64,000 nt of DNA from Primorskyibacter flagellatus (GCF_014638275.1 NZ_BMFJ01000001.1:806001-870000); one strand, 5' to 3'. Numbered from the stretch's first letter, positions 8,064 to 17,162 are shown. The notes: generated from the sequence alone by a model not told the origin. Translations and numbers: made by a program.

Positions 8064-8924
8064 TCAGGACACTTCGGCCGGACGGCCCCGGTTCAGCGGG
8101 TCAAGGTTGCGCGGCTGTTGTCCGGCGGCCAGGCCCTGCCAGTCAAGCACCTGGCGCATCAGCACCGACCGGCCCACGCAGAGGATCGCGGGCGGTTCGA
8201 GGGCGGAGGCCGCGATGTCCGCGGTCATCCTTGCCAGCGTCGTTTCCAGCACCTGCTGGTCGGGCGTGGTGGCGTTGCAGACGACGGCGACGGGTTCATC
8301 CGCAGGGCGGCCCGCGTCAAGCAGGGCCGTCGCGATGCGTTCGACGTGTTTCATGCCCATGTAGATCACCAGCACCTGCGCGCCCTCGGCAATCGCCTTC
8401 CAGTTCAGCGAGGTCGGGGTTTCGCCGGACTGGTCGTGCCCGGTGACGAAGGTCACGGACTGGTTCACGTCGCGATGCGTGACCGGGATGCCGGCGTAGG
8501 CGAGCCCGCCGATTCCGGCGGAGATGCCGGGGATGATGCGGACGGGCACGCCGTGCTGGATGAGGGTCTGCGCCTCCTCTCCGCCGCGGCCGAAGACAAA
8601 GGGGTCGCCGCCCTTGAGGCGCAGCACCCGTTTGCCCTCTTTCGCCAGATCGACAAGGCGGAGCGAGATGTCGCGCTGTTTCGCGGAGGGTTTGCCGCCG
8701 CGCTTGCCCGCGTAGACGCGTTCGGCCTGCGGGGCCCAGTCGAGGATCGTGTCTTCGACCAGTGCGTCATAGACCACCACGTCGGCCTGCCGGAGTGCGT
8801 TGAGTGCGTGCAGGGTCAGCAGGCCGGGGTCCCCGGGCCCCGCCCCGCAGAGCCAGACCCATCCGGGTTCAAGCTGCGGCCACTGGCCCATGGGCCCGGC
8901 GGGAAGGGAGAGGGAGTCGGTCAT
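8064..8924 (-). CDS. cobA: Uroporphyrinogen-III C-methyltransferase
   Basis: Uses two SAM molecules to methylate uroporphyrinogen III to precorrin-2, the branch point to B12 and siroheme. The 286-residue protein shows the family landmarks in order: WLCGAGPGDPGLLTLHA, YDALV, RLKGGDPFVFGRGGEE, GIPVTHR, and YMGMK in the SAM-binding fold. It is the stand-alone CobA form without the CysG siroheme domain. I chose the ATG at 8924 because it places GAGPGDPGLLT at the expected distance from the N-terminus. An in-frame extension to 9014 has no family-like sequence. It heads the cobA-cobB run. Confidence 0.93.
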   Translation of the reverse strand: MTDSLSLPAGPMGQWPQLEPGWVWLCGAGPGDPGLLTLHALNALRQADVVVYDALVEDTILDWAPQAERVYAGKRGGKPSAKQRDISLRLVDLAKEGKRVLRLKGGDPFVFGRGGEEAQTLIQHGVPVRIIPGISAGIGGLAYAGIPVTHRDVNQSVTFVTGHDQSGETPTSLNWKAIAEGAQVLVIYMGMKHVERIATALLDAGRPADEPVAVVCNATTPDQQVLETTLARMTADIAASALEPPAILCVGRSVLMRQVLDWQGLAAGQQPRNLDPLNRGRPAEVS

Positions 8925-9344
8925 GGGGTGTATATGGCCTGTTTGGCGGGCTGTGGGAAGGGTTTGGGGGGTGATTGGGTACAGGAGCAGGGTGGAAGCG
9001 CGCTGTAGGGTCACTGCCCGATGCGGACGTGTTGCGACTGCGGCAAGTTATGCGGGCAATCCCGGTAGGCGCGCGTAAAATCCCCGCCTTATTGGGCACC
9101 AAGCCCGGAACAAGGCACGCAGTGCCGCCGGGCAGCGGCCGACCGCCCCCCGGGGCGGCCGCTTCGTCACCGCTTGCGCGACGATTGATCAGACGGCTAA
9201 CACGGAGGGATAAAGTGGCGACCACAATCGGAGCGGCGCCCCTCCGCGGACGGGCGCTGCCCTCTGGCGAGGCAGGGCGTCATCCTCGGGCTTGATCCGA
9301 GGATCTGGTGGTGGCGCGCGCGGGGGTGACCGGAGATCCTCGGA
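8925..9344. other. Non-coding gap between cobA and truA filled by repeats
   Basis: After about 200 bases with no recognisable element, it carries copy 2 of the 134-nt repeat (9130-9263) and an inverted pair of CTCGG palindromes (9279-9363). The cobA promoter must lie in the first part, but I cannot place it. Short frames here translate the palindrome into [12 protein letters not shown] peptides, a common alphaproteobacterial artefact. Confidence 0.6.
9130..9263 (+). repeat. 134-nt intergenic repeat element, copy 2
   Basis: Starts GGGCAGCGGCCGACCGCC and ends GCGGACGGGCGCTGCCC, so the ends can pair. The internal blocks GCTTCGTCACCGCTTGCGCGA and GATAAAGTGGCGACC are in the same order as in copies 1 and 3. 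The length is identical to copy 1 (134) and one base longer than copy 3. Confidence 0.8.
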
Positions 9345-9363
9345 TCAAGTCCGAGGATGACGG
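9279..9363. repeat. Inverted pair of alphaproteobacterial CTCGG palindromes
   Basis: GTCATCCTCGGGCTTGATCC at 9279 and the reverse-oriented GATCCTCGGATCAAGTCCGA near 9335 face each other about 25 bases apart. The unit is the widely dispersed alphaproteobacterial intergenic palindrome that is often mistranslated as LGLDPRI. The second unit overlaps the 3' end of truA and supplies its last codons and stop. Confidence 0.75.
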
Positions 9364-10139
9364 GGGGCCAGGACGGCAAAGGGGTCGTCGGGATAGCCCA
9401 CGCCGACCAGATACAACCCCTGCGGCGGGCTGACCGGGCCGCAGGCGGCGCGGTCCCGCGCCTCGAGCGCCTCGCGGACGCGGTCGGGGTGCCAGGTGCC
9501 GGTGCCGACCCTTTCGAGCGTGCCGACGATGGAGCGCACCTGGTTGTGCAGGAAGGACCGGGCCCGCAGGTGAAAGCGGATCTCGGGTCCGGAGAAGGTC
9601 TCGACCTCTTCGATCCGGATCTCGTCCATCGTCTTCACCGGGGATTTCGCCTGGCAGATCGTGGAGCGGAAGGTGGTGAAGTCGTGATGGCCGACCAGAT
9701 GCGCCGCCCCCGCGCGCATCAGCCCGGCGTCCAGCGGATGACCGACCTGCCAGACCAGCCCGGCGTCGTGGGTCGCGGGGGCGCGGCGCATCAGCAGGCG
9801 GAATAGGTAGCGGCGCTCCACGGCAGAAAACCTCGCGTGCCAGTCATCGGCCACGCGGGCACAGGCGCGGATGGCGACGGGGGCGGGCTTGAGGTGGTAG
9901 TTCAGCGCCTCGGACAGACGGAAGGGGTCCCAGTCCCTTGTCAGATCGCAGTGGGCGACCTGCGCGGTGGCATGCACCCCGGCGTCCGTGCGGCCCGCGG
10001 CGGCGATGGTATGGGGCCCGGGTTCGAGTTTCCCGAGCGCGGCCTCGATCGCGCCCTGCACTGAAGGCTGGTCGCTCTGACGCTGCCACCCGGCGAAGGG
10101 GGCGCCGTGATATTCGACCTGAAGGGCATAGCGTGGCAT
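9345..10139 (-). CDS. truA: tRNA pseudouridine synthase A
   Basis: Converts uridines 38-40 in the tRNA anticodon arm to pseudouridine. The 264-residue protein has the catalytic Asp at D52 in the motif GRTDAGVHA. It starts [21 protein letters not shown], the usual TruA N-terminus, which fixes the ATG at 10139 although the frame stays open to 10466. Its final residues, after about DDPFAVLAP, and its TGA come from the palindromic repeat at 9334-9363. The natural gene end therefore appears to have been replaced or extended by repeat insertion. It is a single gene, divergent from ycjX. Confidence 0.94.
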   Translation of the reverse strand: MPRYALQVEYHGAPFAGWQRQSDQPSVQGAIEAALGKLEPGPHTIAAAGRTDAGVHATAQVAHCDLTRDWDPFRLSEALNYHLKPAPVAIRACARVADDWHARFSAVERRYLFRLLMRRAPATHDAGLVWQVGHPLDAGLMRAGAAHLVGHHDFTTFRSTICQAKSPVKTMDEIRIEEVETFSGPEIRFHLRARSFLHNQVRSIVGTLERVGTGTWHPDRVREALEARDRAACGPVSPPQGLYLVGVGYPDDPFAVLAPRHPRT

Positions 10140-10230
10140 GGACGGGGTGTTAGCCTCTGGTTCAGGTCCGGTCCAGTGGGGAGGTGGCCGGGGGCGCCGC
10201 CCCCCTTGCTCCTGCGGAGCAATTCCCCCC

Positions 10231-10253
10231 GGGATACTTGCGGCAAGATGAAG
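10231..10253 (+). repeat. GATATTT-type intergenic repeat (AAGATGAAG variant)
   Basis: GGGATACTTGCGGCAAGATG preceded by a C/G tract. It belongs to the family also seen at 24190, 37332, 37386, 40233 and 43641, and resembles repeats I associate with Rhodobacteraceae intergenic regions. Confidence 0.6.
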
Positions 10254-10326
10254 CCGGGGCCGATTGGACTGGCGGGGCGCGGCTGCCGCCCCTACATTCG
10301 GGACCAATGGCAAGGGGACACGAGCA

Positions 10327-11754
10327 GTGGTGATCGGGGCGATAGCCGAGGGCGTGGCGCGGCAGGTGGAGGCCGTGGGGGACACCGTGTCGGGCGTATT
10401 CCTAGACCCGGTGATCCGGCTTGGCGTGACCGGGCTGGCGCGGTCGGGGAAGACGGTGTTCATCACATCGCTTGTCGCGAACCTGCTGGACCGGGCCCGG
10501 ATGCCGGGGCTTGTCGCGCAGGCGGACGGGCGGATCGCTGCGGCCTATCTGCAGCCGCAGCCCGACGACACGGTGCCGCGGTTCGATTACGAGACGCATC
10601 TGGGTGCGCTGACATCTGCCGCGCCGCACTGGCCCGACAGCACGCGGGCGGTGAGCGAGCTGCGGCTGTCGTTGAAGGTGCGCCCTTCAGGCTTGCTCGG
10701 CGGGCTGCAGGGGCCGCGGACGGTGCATCTCGACATCATCGATTATCCCGGCGAATGGCTGCTGGACCTCGGGCTGATGGATCTGAGCTATGCCGAGTGG
10801 TCCGCCGCGACGCTGGAGCGGCTGGCGGCGCGGGAGGCGGCGGCGGGGTTCCTTTCGGCGGCGCAGGGCTTCACCGGCCGCGACGCCTGGGAGGAGCCGG
10901 ATGCGCAGGCGCTGGCGCGGGCCTATACCGCCTATCTCGAGGCGGCGCGGGCGGCGGGCTATTCGGACCTGACGCCGGGCCGGTTCCTGCTGCCCGGAGA
11001 GATGGCCGGATCGCCCGCCCTGACCTTCGCACCCCTGCCGGTCGAGGAAAGGCCCGCGCGCAAGGGGCTGTGGCGGGAGATGGAGCGGCGGTTCGAGGCG
11101 TACAAGTCCCAGGTCGCCAAGCCTTTCTTCCGCGATCACTTCGCGCGGATCGACCGGCAGGTCGTGCTGGTCGACGCGCTTGGCGCGATCCACCAGGGGC
11201 CGCGCGCGGTGGAGGATCTGAGGCGCACGCTTGGCGATATCCTCGGCGCGTTCCGGCCCGGGCGGAACAGCTTCCTGACGCGGCTGCTCATGGGGCAGCG
11301 GGTGGAGAAGATCCTCTTCGCCGCAACCAAGGCGGACCATCTGCATCACGCGCAGCATGGTGCGCTGTCGGGCATCATGCAGGCGCTGGTGCGCGACGCG
11401 GTGGACCGGGCGCGCTTCGCCGGGGCGGAGACGCAGGCGATGGCGATCGCCTCGGTCCGGGCGACGGTGGAGGAGACGCTGAACCACGAGGGGCGACCGC
11501 TGGACTGCGTGCGCGGAACCTTGCTGGCCGAGGACGGGACGCGGGGGCGCATGGCGGCGATGTATCCCGGGGAGCTGCCGGAGGACCCGGGGCGGCTGCT
11601 GAACCCGGCGCGTGCGGGGGAGGCGGCCTGGCTCGACGGGGAATATGCGCTGATGAAGTTCGCACCGGCCGTGCTGCGGCTGAAGCCGGGCGAGGGCCCG
11701 CCGCATATCCGGCTGGACCGCGCGACGCAGTTCCTGATCGGGGACCGGCTGTGA
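10327..11754 (+). CDS. ycjX: YcjX family predicted P-loop ATPase (DUF463)
   Basis: A 475-residue protein with Walker A GLARSGKT at 36-43, shortly after an N-terminal [16 protein letters not shown] helix. Family features include the later [14 protein letters not shown] (switch-like) and [12 protein letters not shown] (NKxD-like) segments. In enterobacteria ycjX is next to ycjF and both are linked to stress responses, but the biochemical role is unknown. The GTG at 10327 was chosen because AAGGGG lies 9 bases upstream; a GTG one codon later is possible. The stop overlaps the start of the GNAT gene (GTGA). It is the first gene of a four-gene overlapping operon. Confidence 0.88.
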   Translation: MVIGAIAEGVARQVEAVGDTVSGVFLDPVIRLGVTGLARSGKTVFITSLVANLLDRARMPGLVAQADGRIAAAYLQPQPDDTVPRFDYETHLGALTSAAPHWPDSTRAVSELRLSLKVRPSGLLGGLQGPRTVHLDIIDYPGEWLLDLGLMDLSYAEWSAATLERLAAREAAAGFLSAAQGFTGRDAWEEPDAQALARAYTAYLEAARAAGYSDLTPGRFLLPGEMAGSPALTFAPLPVEERPARKGLWREMERRFEAYKSQVAKPFFRDHFARIDRQVVLVDALGAIHQGPRAVEDLRRTLGDILGAFRPGRNSFLTRLLMGQRVEKILFAATKADHLHHAQHGALSGIMQALVRDAVDRARFAGAETQAMAIASVRATVEETLNHEGRPLDCVRGTLLAEDGTRGRMAAMYPGELPEDPGRLLNPARAGEAAWLDGEYALMKFAPAVLRLKPGEGPPHIRLDRATQFLIGDRL

Positions 11755-12206
11755 GCGGGGTCACGATCCGGGTCGCGGAGCCGCTGGATGCAGGGTCCGT
11801 GGGCGCGATCCTCGGGCAGGGGGTGCGGGATCACCGCTGGATGCCGCATCTGCATTCGGAGGCCGAGAACATCGCCTTTGCCGGCCGCATGATCGACCAT
11901 GGCTGGGTCTGGGTGGCGGCGGACGGCGCGGCGATCCGTGGTTTCCTGGCGCGGGAGGGCGGCTATGTGCATGCCCTTTACGTTGCACGGGGGGCGCGGG
12001 GGCGCGGTATCGGCGCGCGGCTGATCGCGGCGGCGCAGGCGGACTGCGACCGGCTGGAGCTTTACACCTTTGTCGCCAATACCGGGGCACGGCGGTTCTA
12101 CGCGCGTCACGGTTTCACGGAGGCGGAGCGGTCGGACGGGTCGCGCAACGACGAGGGGCTGCCGGACATCCTTTTCGTCTGGGAGAGCGGAGGCGGGAAT
12201 GGCTGA
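11751..12206 (+). CDS. GNAT family N-acetyltransferase
   Basis: A 151-residue single-domain protein. The acetyl-CoA-binding motif A is ARGRGIGARLIAAA after the strand YVHALYVARGA, and the C-terminal ANTGARRFYARHGFTEAERSDG is typical of the fold. The acceptor substrate is unknown. The GTG start overlaps the ycjX stop and the gene ends inside the start region of ycjF, so it sits between two genes that are usually neighbours. The frame extends far upstream opposite ycjX, but that part is not coding. Confidence 0.88.
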   Translation: MSGVTIRVAEPLDAGSVGAILGQGVRDHRWMPHLHSEAENIAFAGRMIDHGWVWVAADGAAIRGFLAREGGYVHALYVARGARGRGIGARLIAAAQADCDRLELYTFVANTGARRFYARHGFTEAERSDGSRNDEGLPDILFVWESGGGNG

Positions 12207-13212
12207 CGAGAAACGGCGCGGGCCGGTGGTGATCGAGATGGAGGGCGCGGGGCCGGGCCCGGCAGAGGCCCCTCCCGTACCTGATTTGGGCGGCGCGGCA
12301 GAGGCCCCGACTGGACGCGCGATGCAGGTGGCGGCGACGTTGGCGGCGCGGCGCCCCTCGCGGCTGGCGCGGTGGTTCTGGGGGCTGCTGACAGCGCTAG
12401 TCGGGGTGGTCGTTTCGGCCTTCGCGTGGAATTTCGTGACGTCGCTGGTGGCGAGCACGCCGTGGCTGGGCTGGGCCGTGGCCGCGCTGATGGCGGCCTT
12501 CCTGCTGGTGGTTCTGGCGATCGTGGTGAAGGAGGCGGCGGCGTTTTCGCGACTGTCGCGCATGGACCACCTGCACGCGCTGGCGGAGGAGGCGCTGTCG
12601 CTTGACGATCTGGCTAAGGCGCGGGACTACGGCGCGAAGATCGCGGCGATGTACCGGGGACGGGAGGAGCTTCGCTGGCATCTCGACCGGTTCGAGGCGC
12701 GGCGGGAGGAACCCTTTGACGCGGTGACCCTTATGGCGCTGGCGGAGGCCGAGCTGGTGTCCCCGCTGGATGCGCTTGCCCTGCGCGAGGTCGAGGCGGC
12801 GGCGCGTCAGGTGGCGACGGTGACGGCGCTGGTGCCACTGGCCTTTGCGGATGTGGCGGCGGCAATGACGGCAAATATCCGGATGATCCGGCGGATCGCG
12901 GAGGTCTATGGCGGCCGCTCCGGCACGCTCGGGTCTTGGCGGCTTTTGCGCGCGGTGATGACGCATCTGGTGGCGACGGGTGCGGTGGCCGTGGGTGATG
13001 ACATGGTCGGGTCGGTGCTGGGCGGCAACGTGCTGGCGCGGCTGTCGCGCAGGTTCGGCGAGGGCGTGGTGAACGGCGCGCTGACCGCCCGGGTCGGGGT
13101 CGCGGCGATGGAGGTCTGCCGGCCCATGCCGTTCGGCGCGGGGCGGCGGCCGAAGGTGACGGGCGTGCTGCGGCGGGCGTTGACGGGTCTGTTCGGGGAC
13201 AAGACGGAATGA
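12199..13212 (+). CDS. ycjF: YcjF family membrane protein (TIGR01620/DUF697-like)
   Basis: A 337-residue protein with a charged N-terminal segment (residues 1-50), two transmembrane helices (about 55-80 and 88-112: WFWGLLTALVGVVVSAFAW and WAVAALMAAFLLVVLAIVV), then a long helical cytoplasmic domain ending in RIAEVYGGRSG and LGGNVLARLSRRFGEGVVNGALTARVG. This is the YcjF layout, and adjacency to ycjX supports it. Its function is unknown; in E. coli the pair is stress-associated. The ATG at 12199 overlaps the end of the GNAT gene by 8 bases. Confidence 0.85.
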   Translation: MADEKRRGPVVIEMEGAGPGPAEAPPVPDLGGAAEAPTGRAMQVAATLAARRPSRLARWFWGLLTALVGVVVSAFAWNFVTSLVASTPWLGWAVAALMAAFLLVVLAIVVKEAAAFSRLSRMDHLHALAEEALSLDDLAKARDYGAKIAAMYRGREELRWHLDRFEARREEPFDAVTLMALAEAELVSPLDALALREVEAAARQVATVTALVPLAFADVAAAMTANIRMIRRIAEVYGGRSGTLGSWRLLRAVMTHLVATGAVAVGDDMVGSVLGGNVLARLSRRFGEGVVNGALTARVGVAAMEVCRPMPFGAGRRPKVTGVLRRALTGLFGDKTE

Positions 13213-13475
13213 GCTGGTGTCGGCGGCTGTTCGGACGGCGGGAGGCGCCGCGCGTGGCCGACGTGTCGGATCCGGCGGTGGCGGCGGCGATGCGGATCAT
13301 GCAGGCGGAGTCGCGCCCGGACCTCGAACGGATCAGCCAGGAGCTGATCGCGGCCAAGATGCGCCATGACGCGGCCACCGGGGCGGAACGTGAGGCGGCG
13401 CTGGTCGAGGTCGGGCGGCTGTCCTTCGAGAAGGCGGTGGCAGAGGCGGCGCGGCGGAAGTTCGGCGGCGATTGA
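13209..13475 (+). CDS. Small hypothetical protein in the ycjX-ycjF operon
   Basis: An 88-residue soluble, charged, Ala/Arg-rich helical protein starting MSWCRRLFGRREAPRV. The ATG overlaps the ycjF stop (ATGA), which argues for real translational coupling. No family recognised. The first residues with CRR...RR could favour membrane-surface contact, but that is speculative. Confidence 0.65.
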   Translation: MSWCRRLFGRREAPRVADVSDPAVAAAMRIMQAESRPDLERISQELIAAKMRHDAATGAEREAALVEVGRLSFEKAVAEAARRKFGGD

Positions 13476-13490
13476 CCGGGTCTGTCGCCC

Positions 13491-13967
13491 CCGGTCATGC
13501 CGGAGGGTCTTGTGGCTCCGGGAAGTCCTCCGGGGAGATCCTCCGGTCATGCCGGAGGATGACCGTGTTCGGGCGACGAGGTCCTTGCCCTGCCGATGTG
13601 GACGCGACAGCGGCCCGGGCAGCGCCTGTCCGCCCCCGGGACAGGCGCTTCGTCACCGCAGGCGCGGGGATTGAGCGGGGGGCTTTCACGGCGGGATAAA
13701 GCGGCGACCTCCGGTGTCGCGAGCGCCTCTCCGCGGACAGGCACTGCCCTCTGTGGTGCCGGGCGCAGTCTCGTAGCTTCGGGAGATCCTCGGGTCATGC
13801 CGGGGGATGACCGTGTGCGGGCGACGAGGTCCTCACCCCGCCCGAAGCGGCCGCGCCAGCGGCCCGGATAGGCGCTGCCCTCTGTTGCGATGTGCTGTCA
13901 TCCTCGGACTTGATCCGAGGATCTCGTGGCTTCCTTAGACCTCCGGGTCAAGTCCGAGGATGACGGG
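13491..13967. repeat. Cluster of diverged palindromes and a tandem duplication
   Basis: Palindromes of the GATCCTC-TCAAG/TCATG-GAGGATGACC type occur near 13491, 13536, 13781, 13897 and 13937. The block GAGGATGACCGTGT-CGGGCGACGAGGTCCT occurs at about 13554 and again at about 13804, each followed by a GCGGCCC-containing segment, so roughly 250 bases appear to be duplicated and diverged. A fragment GGCGCTGCCCTCTG at 13871-13884 repeats the right end of the 134-nt element. No gene is seen here. Confidence 0.6.
13617..13749 (+). repeat. 133-nt intergenic repeat element, copy 3
   Basis: Starts GGGCAGCGCCTGTCCGC and ends GCGGACAGGCACTGCCC, an almost perfect 17-base inverted terminal repeat with one mismatch. 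Internal blocks GCTTCGTCACCGCAGGCGCG and GATAAAGCGGCGACC match copies 1 and 2. It lies inside the repeat cluster between the ycjX operon and ileS. Confidence 0.8.
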
Positions 13968-14029
13968 AAGCTCACCGTCGCACCGTCTCTCCACCTCACA
14001 CCAACCCGAACCCCGGGACGTTTCGCCGC

Positions 14030-14058
14030 TTTACCCTCACCGGGGGCGGGCCTATAAG
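14030..14058 (+). promoter_or_regulatory. Candidate promoter of the ileS leader transcript
   Basis: TTTACC at 14030-14035, a 17-base spacer, and TATAAG at 14053-14058. Transcription would start about 7-9 bases after the -10 hexamer, within two bases of the ATG at 14068. This is the same geometry as at the cysS leader. Confidence 0.5.
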
Positions 14059-14067
14059 GCGGGCGAG

Positions 14068-14115
14068 ATGGGATATTTCGCGATCATCCTCCGAATTAGC
14101 GGCCCGGCGCTCTGA
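14068..14115 (+). CDS. Candidate Ile-containing leader peptide upstream of ileS
   Basis: ATG opens a 15-codon frame encoding MGYFAIILRISGPAL, with Ile at codons 6, 7 and 10 (ATC ATC and ATT) and a TGA stop. The stop lies 82 bases before ileS, much like the 81 bases between the cysS leader and cysS. Its 3' end is part of a strong hairpin. By analogy with known amino-acid leader peptides, stalling at the Ile codons when Ile-tRNA is scarce would open that hairpin and favour ileS expression. The promoter immediately upstream could give a leaderless message. The peptide itself is probably not functional as a protein. The role is inference. Confidence 0.55.
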   Translation: MGYFAIILRISGPAL

Positions 14116-14153
14116 GCAGAGACGCCGGGACAAGGCGCATGGGACACCGCGCC
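14103..14153 (+). promoter_or_regulatory. Tandem hairpins between the Ile leader and ileS
   Basis: Hairpin A pairs 14103-14113 with 14118-14129: CCCGGCG/CGCCGGG plus CTCT/AGAG with one bulged A and the loop GAGC. Its 5' arm contains the last leader codons. Hairpin B pairs GGCGC (14134-14138) with GCGCC (14149-14153). Further downstream TGGGA (14140-14144) can pair with TCCCA (14162-14166), competing with B. No U-run is present, so an intrinsic terminator is unlikely. Confidence 0.4.
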
Positions 14154-14197
14154 GCCCCTCATCCCAGACCTGACGATCAAGAGACGGACCGCAAGAC

Positions 14198-17125
14198 ATG
14201 TGCGCCGACACGCCCGATACGACACCCGACTACAAAGACACCCTGAACCTGCCGAAGACCGATTTCCCGATGCGCGCGGGACTTCCCAAACGCGAACCGG
14301 ACTGGCTGGAGCGCTGGTCCCGGATCGGGGTCTACGACCGGCTGCGCAAGCTTGAGGGGCGGAAACCCTTCGTGCTGCACGACGGCCCTCCCTATGCCAA
14401 CGGGCATCTGCATATCGGGCACGCGCTGAACAAGATCCTCAAGGATATGGTCGTGCGCTCGCACCAGATGATGGGGTTCGATGCGCGCTACATCCCCGGA
14501 TGGGACTGCCACGGCCTGCCGATCGAGTGGAAGATCGAGGAACAGTACCGCGCCAAGGGGCTCGACAAGGACGCCGTCCCGGTCGTGGACTTCCGCCAGG
14601 AATGCCGCAAGTTCGCCGAGGGCTGGATCGACGTGCAGCGGGAGGAGTTCAAGCGGCTCGGCGTCACCGGGAACTGGGCGGATCCGTATCTGACGATGGA
14701 TTTCCATGCGGAACGGGTGATCGCGGAGGAGTTCATGAAATTCCTCATGAACGGGACGCTCTACCAGGGGTCGAAGCCGGTGATGTGGTCTCCGGTCGAG
14801 AAGACCGCGCTGGCCGAGGCGGAGATCGAGTATCACGATCACAAGAGCCATACGATCTGGGTGCCGTTCCGGGTTGTGAAGGCAGGGCCTGCCTCTCCGG
14901 CGTCGGACATGCTGGGGATGAAGGTTGTGATCTGGACCACGACGCCCTGGACGATCCCGTCCAACAAGGCCGTCGCCTATAATCCCAAGATCGCCTATGG
15001 GCTTTACGAGGTCACCGGGCGGCCCGAGGAATGCTGGGCGACCATTGGCGACCGTTACCTGCTGGCCGACGCGCTGGCGGAAGAGGTGCTTGGCCGGGCG
15101 CGGCTGGAACCGTCAATGTACCGCCGCCTGCGCGATGTGAGCGCGGAGGAACTGGAGGGGCTGGTTCTGGAGCACCCCCTCGCCGGGGCCGAAGGCGCTG
15201 ACGGCTTCTGGGACTACGAGGTTCCGATGATCGACGGCGACCATGTCACCGACGACGCGGGGACCGGGTTCGTGCATACCGCGCCATCGCACGGGGCGGA
15301 TGACTACGAATGCTTCGTCAAGCGGAACTGGCTGGACCGGATGACCCACAACGTGGGCGAGGAATCCGAGTTCCTGCCGCATGTGCCGTTCTTCGCCGGT
15401 CTCCATGTGCTCGACGCGAAGGGCAAGGAGGGTAAGGCCAACACCGCCGTCATCGACAAGCTGGTCGAGGTCGGGGGGCTGCTGGCGCGCGGACGGGTGA
15501 CGCATTCCTACCCGCACAGCTGGCGGTCGAAGGCACCGATCATCTTCCGCAACACGCCGCAATGGTTCGCCGCCATCGACAAGCCTGCCGGGGGTGACGA
15601 CAGCTATGGCGAGACGATCCGCCAAAGGGCGCTGACCTCCATCGACCAGTTGGTGAAGTGGTGGCCGAAGACCGGACGCAACCGGCTGTATTCGATGATC
15701 GAGGCGCGGCCGGACTGGGTTCTGTCCCGCCAGCGGGCCTGGGGCGTGCCGCTGACCTGCTTCGTGAAGAAGGGCGCTCTGCCGACCGATGCGGATTTCC
15801 TGCTGCGGGATGCGGGCGTGAATGCCCGGATCGCGGAGGCGTTCGAACAGGGCGGCGCGGATGTCTGGTACGCAGAGGGCGCGAAGGCGCGGTTCATCGG
15901 GGATGCGGCGAACCCGGACGACTATGAACAGGTGTTCGACGTTCTCGACGTGTGGTTCGATTCCGGCTCCACCCATGCCTTCGTGCTGCGTGACCGGGCC
16001 GATGGTGCGCCCGAGGGGATCGCGGATGTCTACCTTGAAGGCACCGACCAGCACCGGGGATGGTTCCATTCCTCGATGCTGCAGGCCTGCGGGACGAAGG
16101 GGCGCGCGCCTTACCGGAACGTGGTGACGCACGGGTTCACGCTGGACGAGAAGGGCAACAAGATGTCCAAATCGCTTGGCAACACCATCGTGCCCGAGAA
16201 GGTGGTGAAGGAATACGGGGCGGATATCCTGCGGCTCTGGGTGGCGCAGGCGGATTATTCCGCCGACCAGCGCATCGGGCCGGAGATCCTCAAGGGGACG
16301 GCGGACAGCTACCGGCGGCTGCGCAACACGATGCGCTTCATGCTCGGCTCTCTCGGGGATTTCCGGGAAGAGCACCGGGTCGCGCCGGAGGAGATGCCGG
16401 AACTGGAACGGTGGGTCCTGCATCGGCTGGCGGAGCTGGATCAGCAGGTGCGGGAGGGCTATGCCTCCTTCAACTACCAGGGTGTGTTCCGCGCGGTGTT
16501 CGACTTTGCCACGGTGGACCTGTCGGCCTTCTATTTCGACATCCGCAAGGACGCGCTCTATTGCGACGGCGACACGGCTCGCGCCAAGGCGGCGCGCACC
16601 GTGCTCGACATCCTGTTCCACCGGCTGACCACCTGGCTTGCGCCGGTTCTGGTCTTCACGATGGAAGAGGTCTGGCTGGAGCGGTATCCGGGCGAGGAGT
16701 CTTCGGTGCATCTGGTCGACTTCCCCGACACTCCGGCGGACTGGCGGGACGATGCGCTGGCGGCCAAATGGAGTAAGGTGCGTTCCGCCCGGCGCGCGGT
16801 CACGGCGGCGCTTGAGATCCAGCGGACGGAGAAGGTGATCGGTGCCTCGCTCGAGGCGGCGCCGGTGGTGCATGTCGAGGATGGCGCGATGCTGGAGGCG
16901 CTGAAGACCGTGGCGTTCGAGGATATCTGCATCACCTCGGACATCTCGCTGACCGGCGATCCGGCCCCGGCAGAGGCGTTCCGCCTGCCGGAGGTGCCGG
17001 GCGTGGCCGTGGTCTTCGAGGAGGCGGAGGGCGAGAAGTGCCAGCGCTGCTGGAAGATCCTTCCGGACGTCGGCACGCATTCCCACCCCGGCACCTGCGC
17101 GCGGTGTGACGCGGCGCTTGGCTGA
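14198..17125 (+). CDS. ileS: Isoleucine--tRNA ligase
   Basis: Charges tRNA-Ile in the cytoplasm. The 975-residue class I synthetase has HIGH at 72-75 (in [11 protein letters not shown]) and KMSKS at 655-659. A CP1 editing domain lies between ([12 protein letters not shown], and [19 protein letters not shown] with the editing Asp). The C-terminal zinc ribbon has C948, C951, C967 and C970. This C-terminal Cys4 ribbon is typical of bacterial-type IleS. The start region has only a weak Shine-Dalgarno. Upstream, the Ile leader suggests attenuation-type control. A convergent hairpin at 17138-17162 follows. Confidence 0.97.
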   Translation: MCADTPDTTPDYKDTLNLPKTDFPMRAGLPKREPDWLERWSRIGVYDRLRKLEGRKPFVLHDGPPYANGHLHIGHALNKILKDMVVRSHQMMGFDARYIPGWDCHGLPIEWKIEEQYRAKGLDKDAVPVVDFRQECRKFAEGWIDVQREEFKRLGVTGNWADPYLTMDFHAERVIAEEFMKFLMNGTLYQGSKPVMWSPVEKTALAEAEIEYHDHKSHTIWVPFRVVKAGPASPASDMLGMKVVIWTTTPWTIPSNKAVAYNPKIAYGLYEVTGRPEECWATIGDRYLLADALAEEVLGRARLEPSMYRRLRDVSAEELEGLVLEHPLAGAEGADGFWDYEVPMIDGDHVTDDAGTGFVHTAPSHGADDYECFVKRNWLDRMTHNVGEESEFLPHVPFFAGLHVLDAKGKEGKANTAVIDKLVEVGGLLARGRVTHSYPHSWRSKAPIIFRNTPQWFAAIDKPAGGDDSYGETIRQRALTSIDQLVKWWPKTGRNRLYSMIEARPDWVLSRQRAWGVPLTCFVKKGALPTDADFLLRDAGVNARIAEAFEQGGADVWYAEGAKARFIGDAANPDDYEQVFDVLDVWFDSGSTHAFVLRDRADGAPEGIADVYLEGTDQHRGWFHSSMLQACGTKGRAPYRNVVTHGFTLDEKGNKMSKSLGNTIVPEKVVKEYGADILRLWVAQADYSADQRIGPEILKGTADSYRRLRNTMRFMLGSLGDFREEHRVAPEEMPELERWVLHRLAELDQQVREGYASFNYQGVFRAVFDFATVDLSAFYFDIRKDALYCDGDTARAKAARTVLDILFHRLTTWLAPVLVFTMEEVWLERYPGEESSVHLVDFPDTPADWRDDALAAKWSKVRSARRAVTAALEIQRTEKVIGASLEAAPVVHVEDGAMLEALKTVAFEDICITSDISLTGDPAPAEAFRLPEVPGVAVVFEEAEGEKCQRCWKILPDVGTHSHPGTCARCDAALG

Positions 17126-17137
17126 TCTGACGGTCTG

Positions 17138-17162
17138 TTCCCCCGGTTCCGGGCCGGGGGAA
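17138..17162. terminator. Hairpin between convergent ileS and the 17174 gene
   Basis: TTCCCCCGG pairs perfectly with CCGGGGGAA around a 7-base loop. There is no clear T-run on either side, so it may act as a weak bidirectional terminator or RNA end protector. Confidence 0.45.

Noticed and set aside
8925..9129. Cobalamin riboswitch upstream of cobA
   Set aside because: I looked for the B12-box and a matching fold and saw neither.
9197..9379. Short frame encoding an [12 protein letters not shown] peptide
   Set aside because: It is the translated alphaproteobacterial palindrome, a common false gene call.
10107..11750. Upstream extension of the GNAT frame
   Set aside because: It lies on the same strand in another frame of ycjX; only the part from the GTG at 11751 has acetyltransferase features.
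14030..14198. T-box riboswitch in front of ileS
   Set aside because: No specifier stem or T-box sequence, and T-boxes are not typical of alphaproteobacteria; the leader peptide fits better.
15113..17086. 657-codon frame antisense to ileS
   Set aside because: Codon-bias shadow; ileS motifs are intact on the plus strand.
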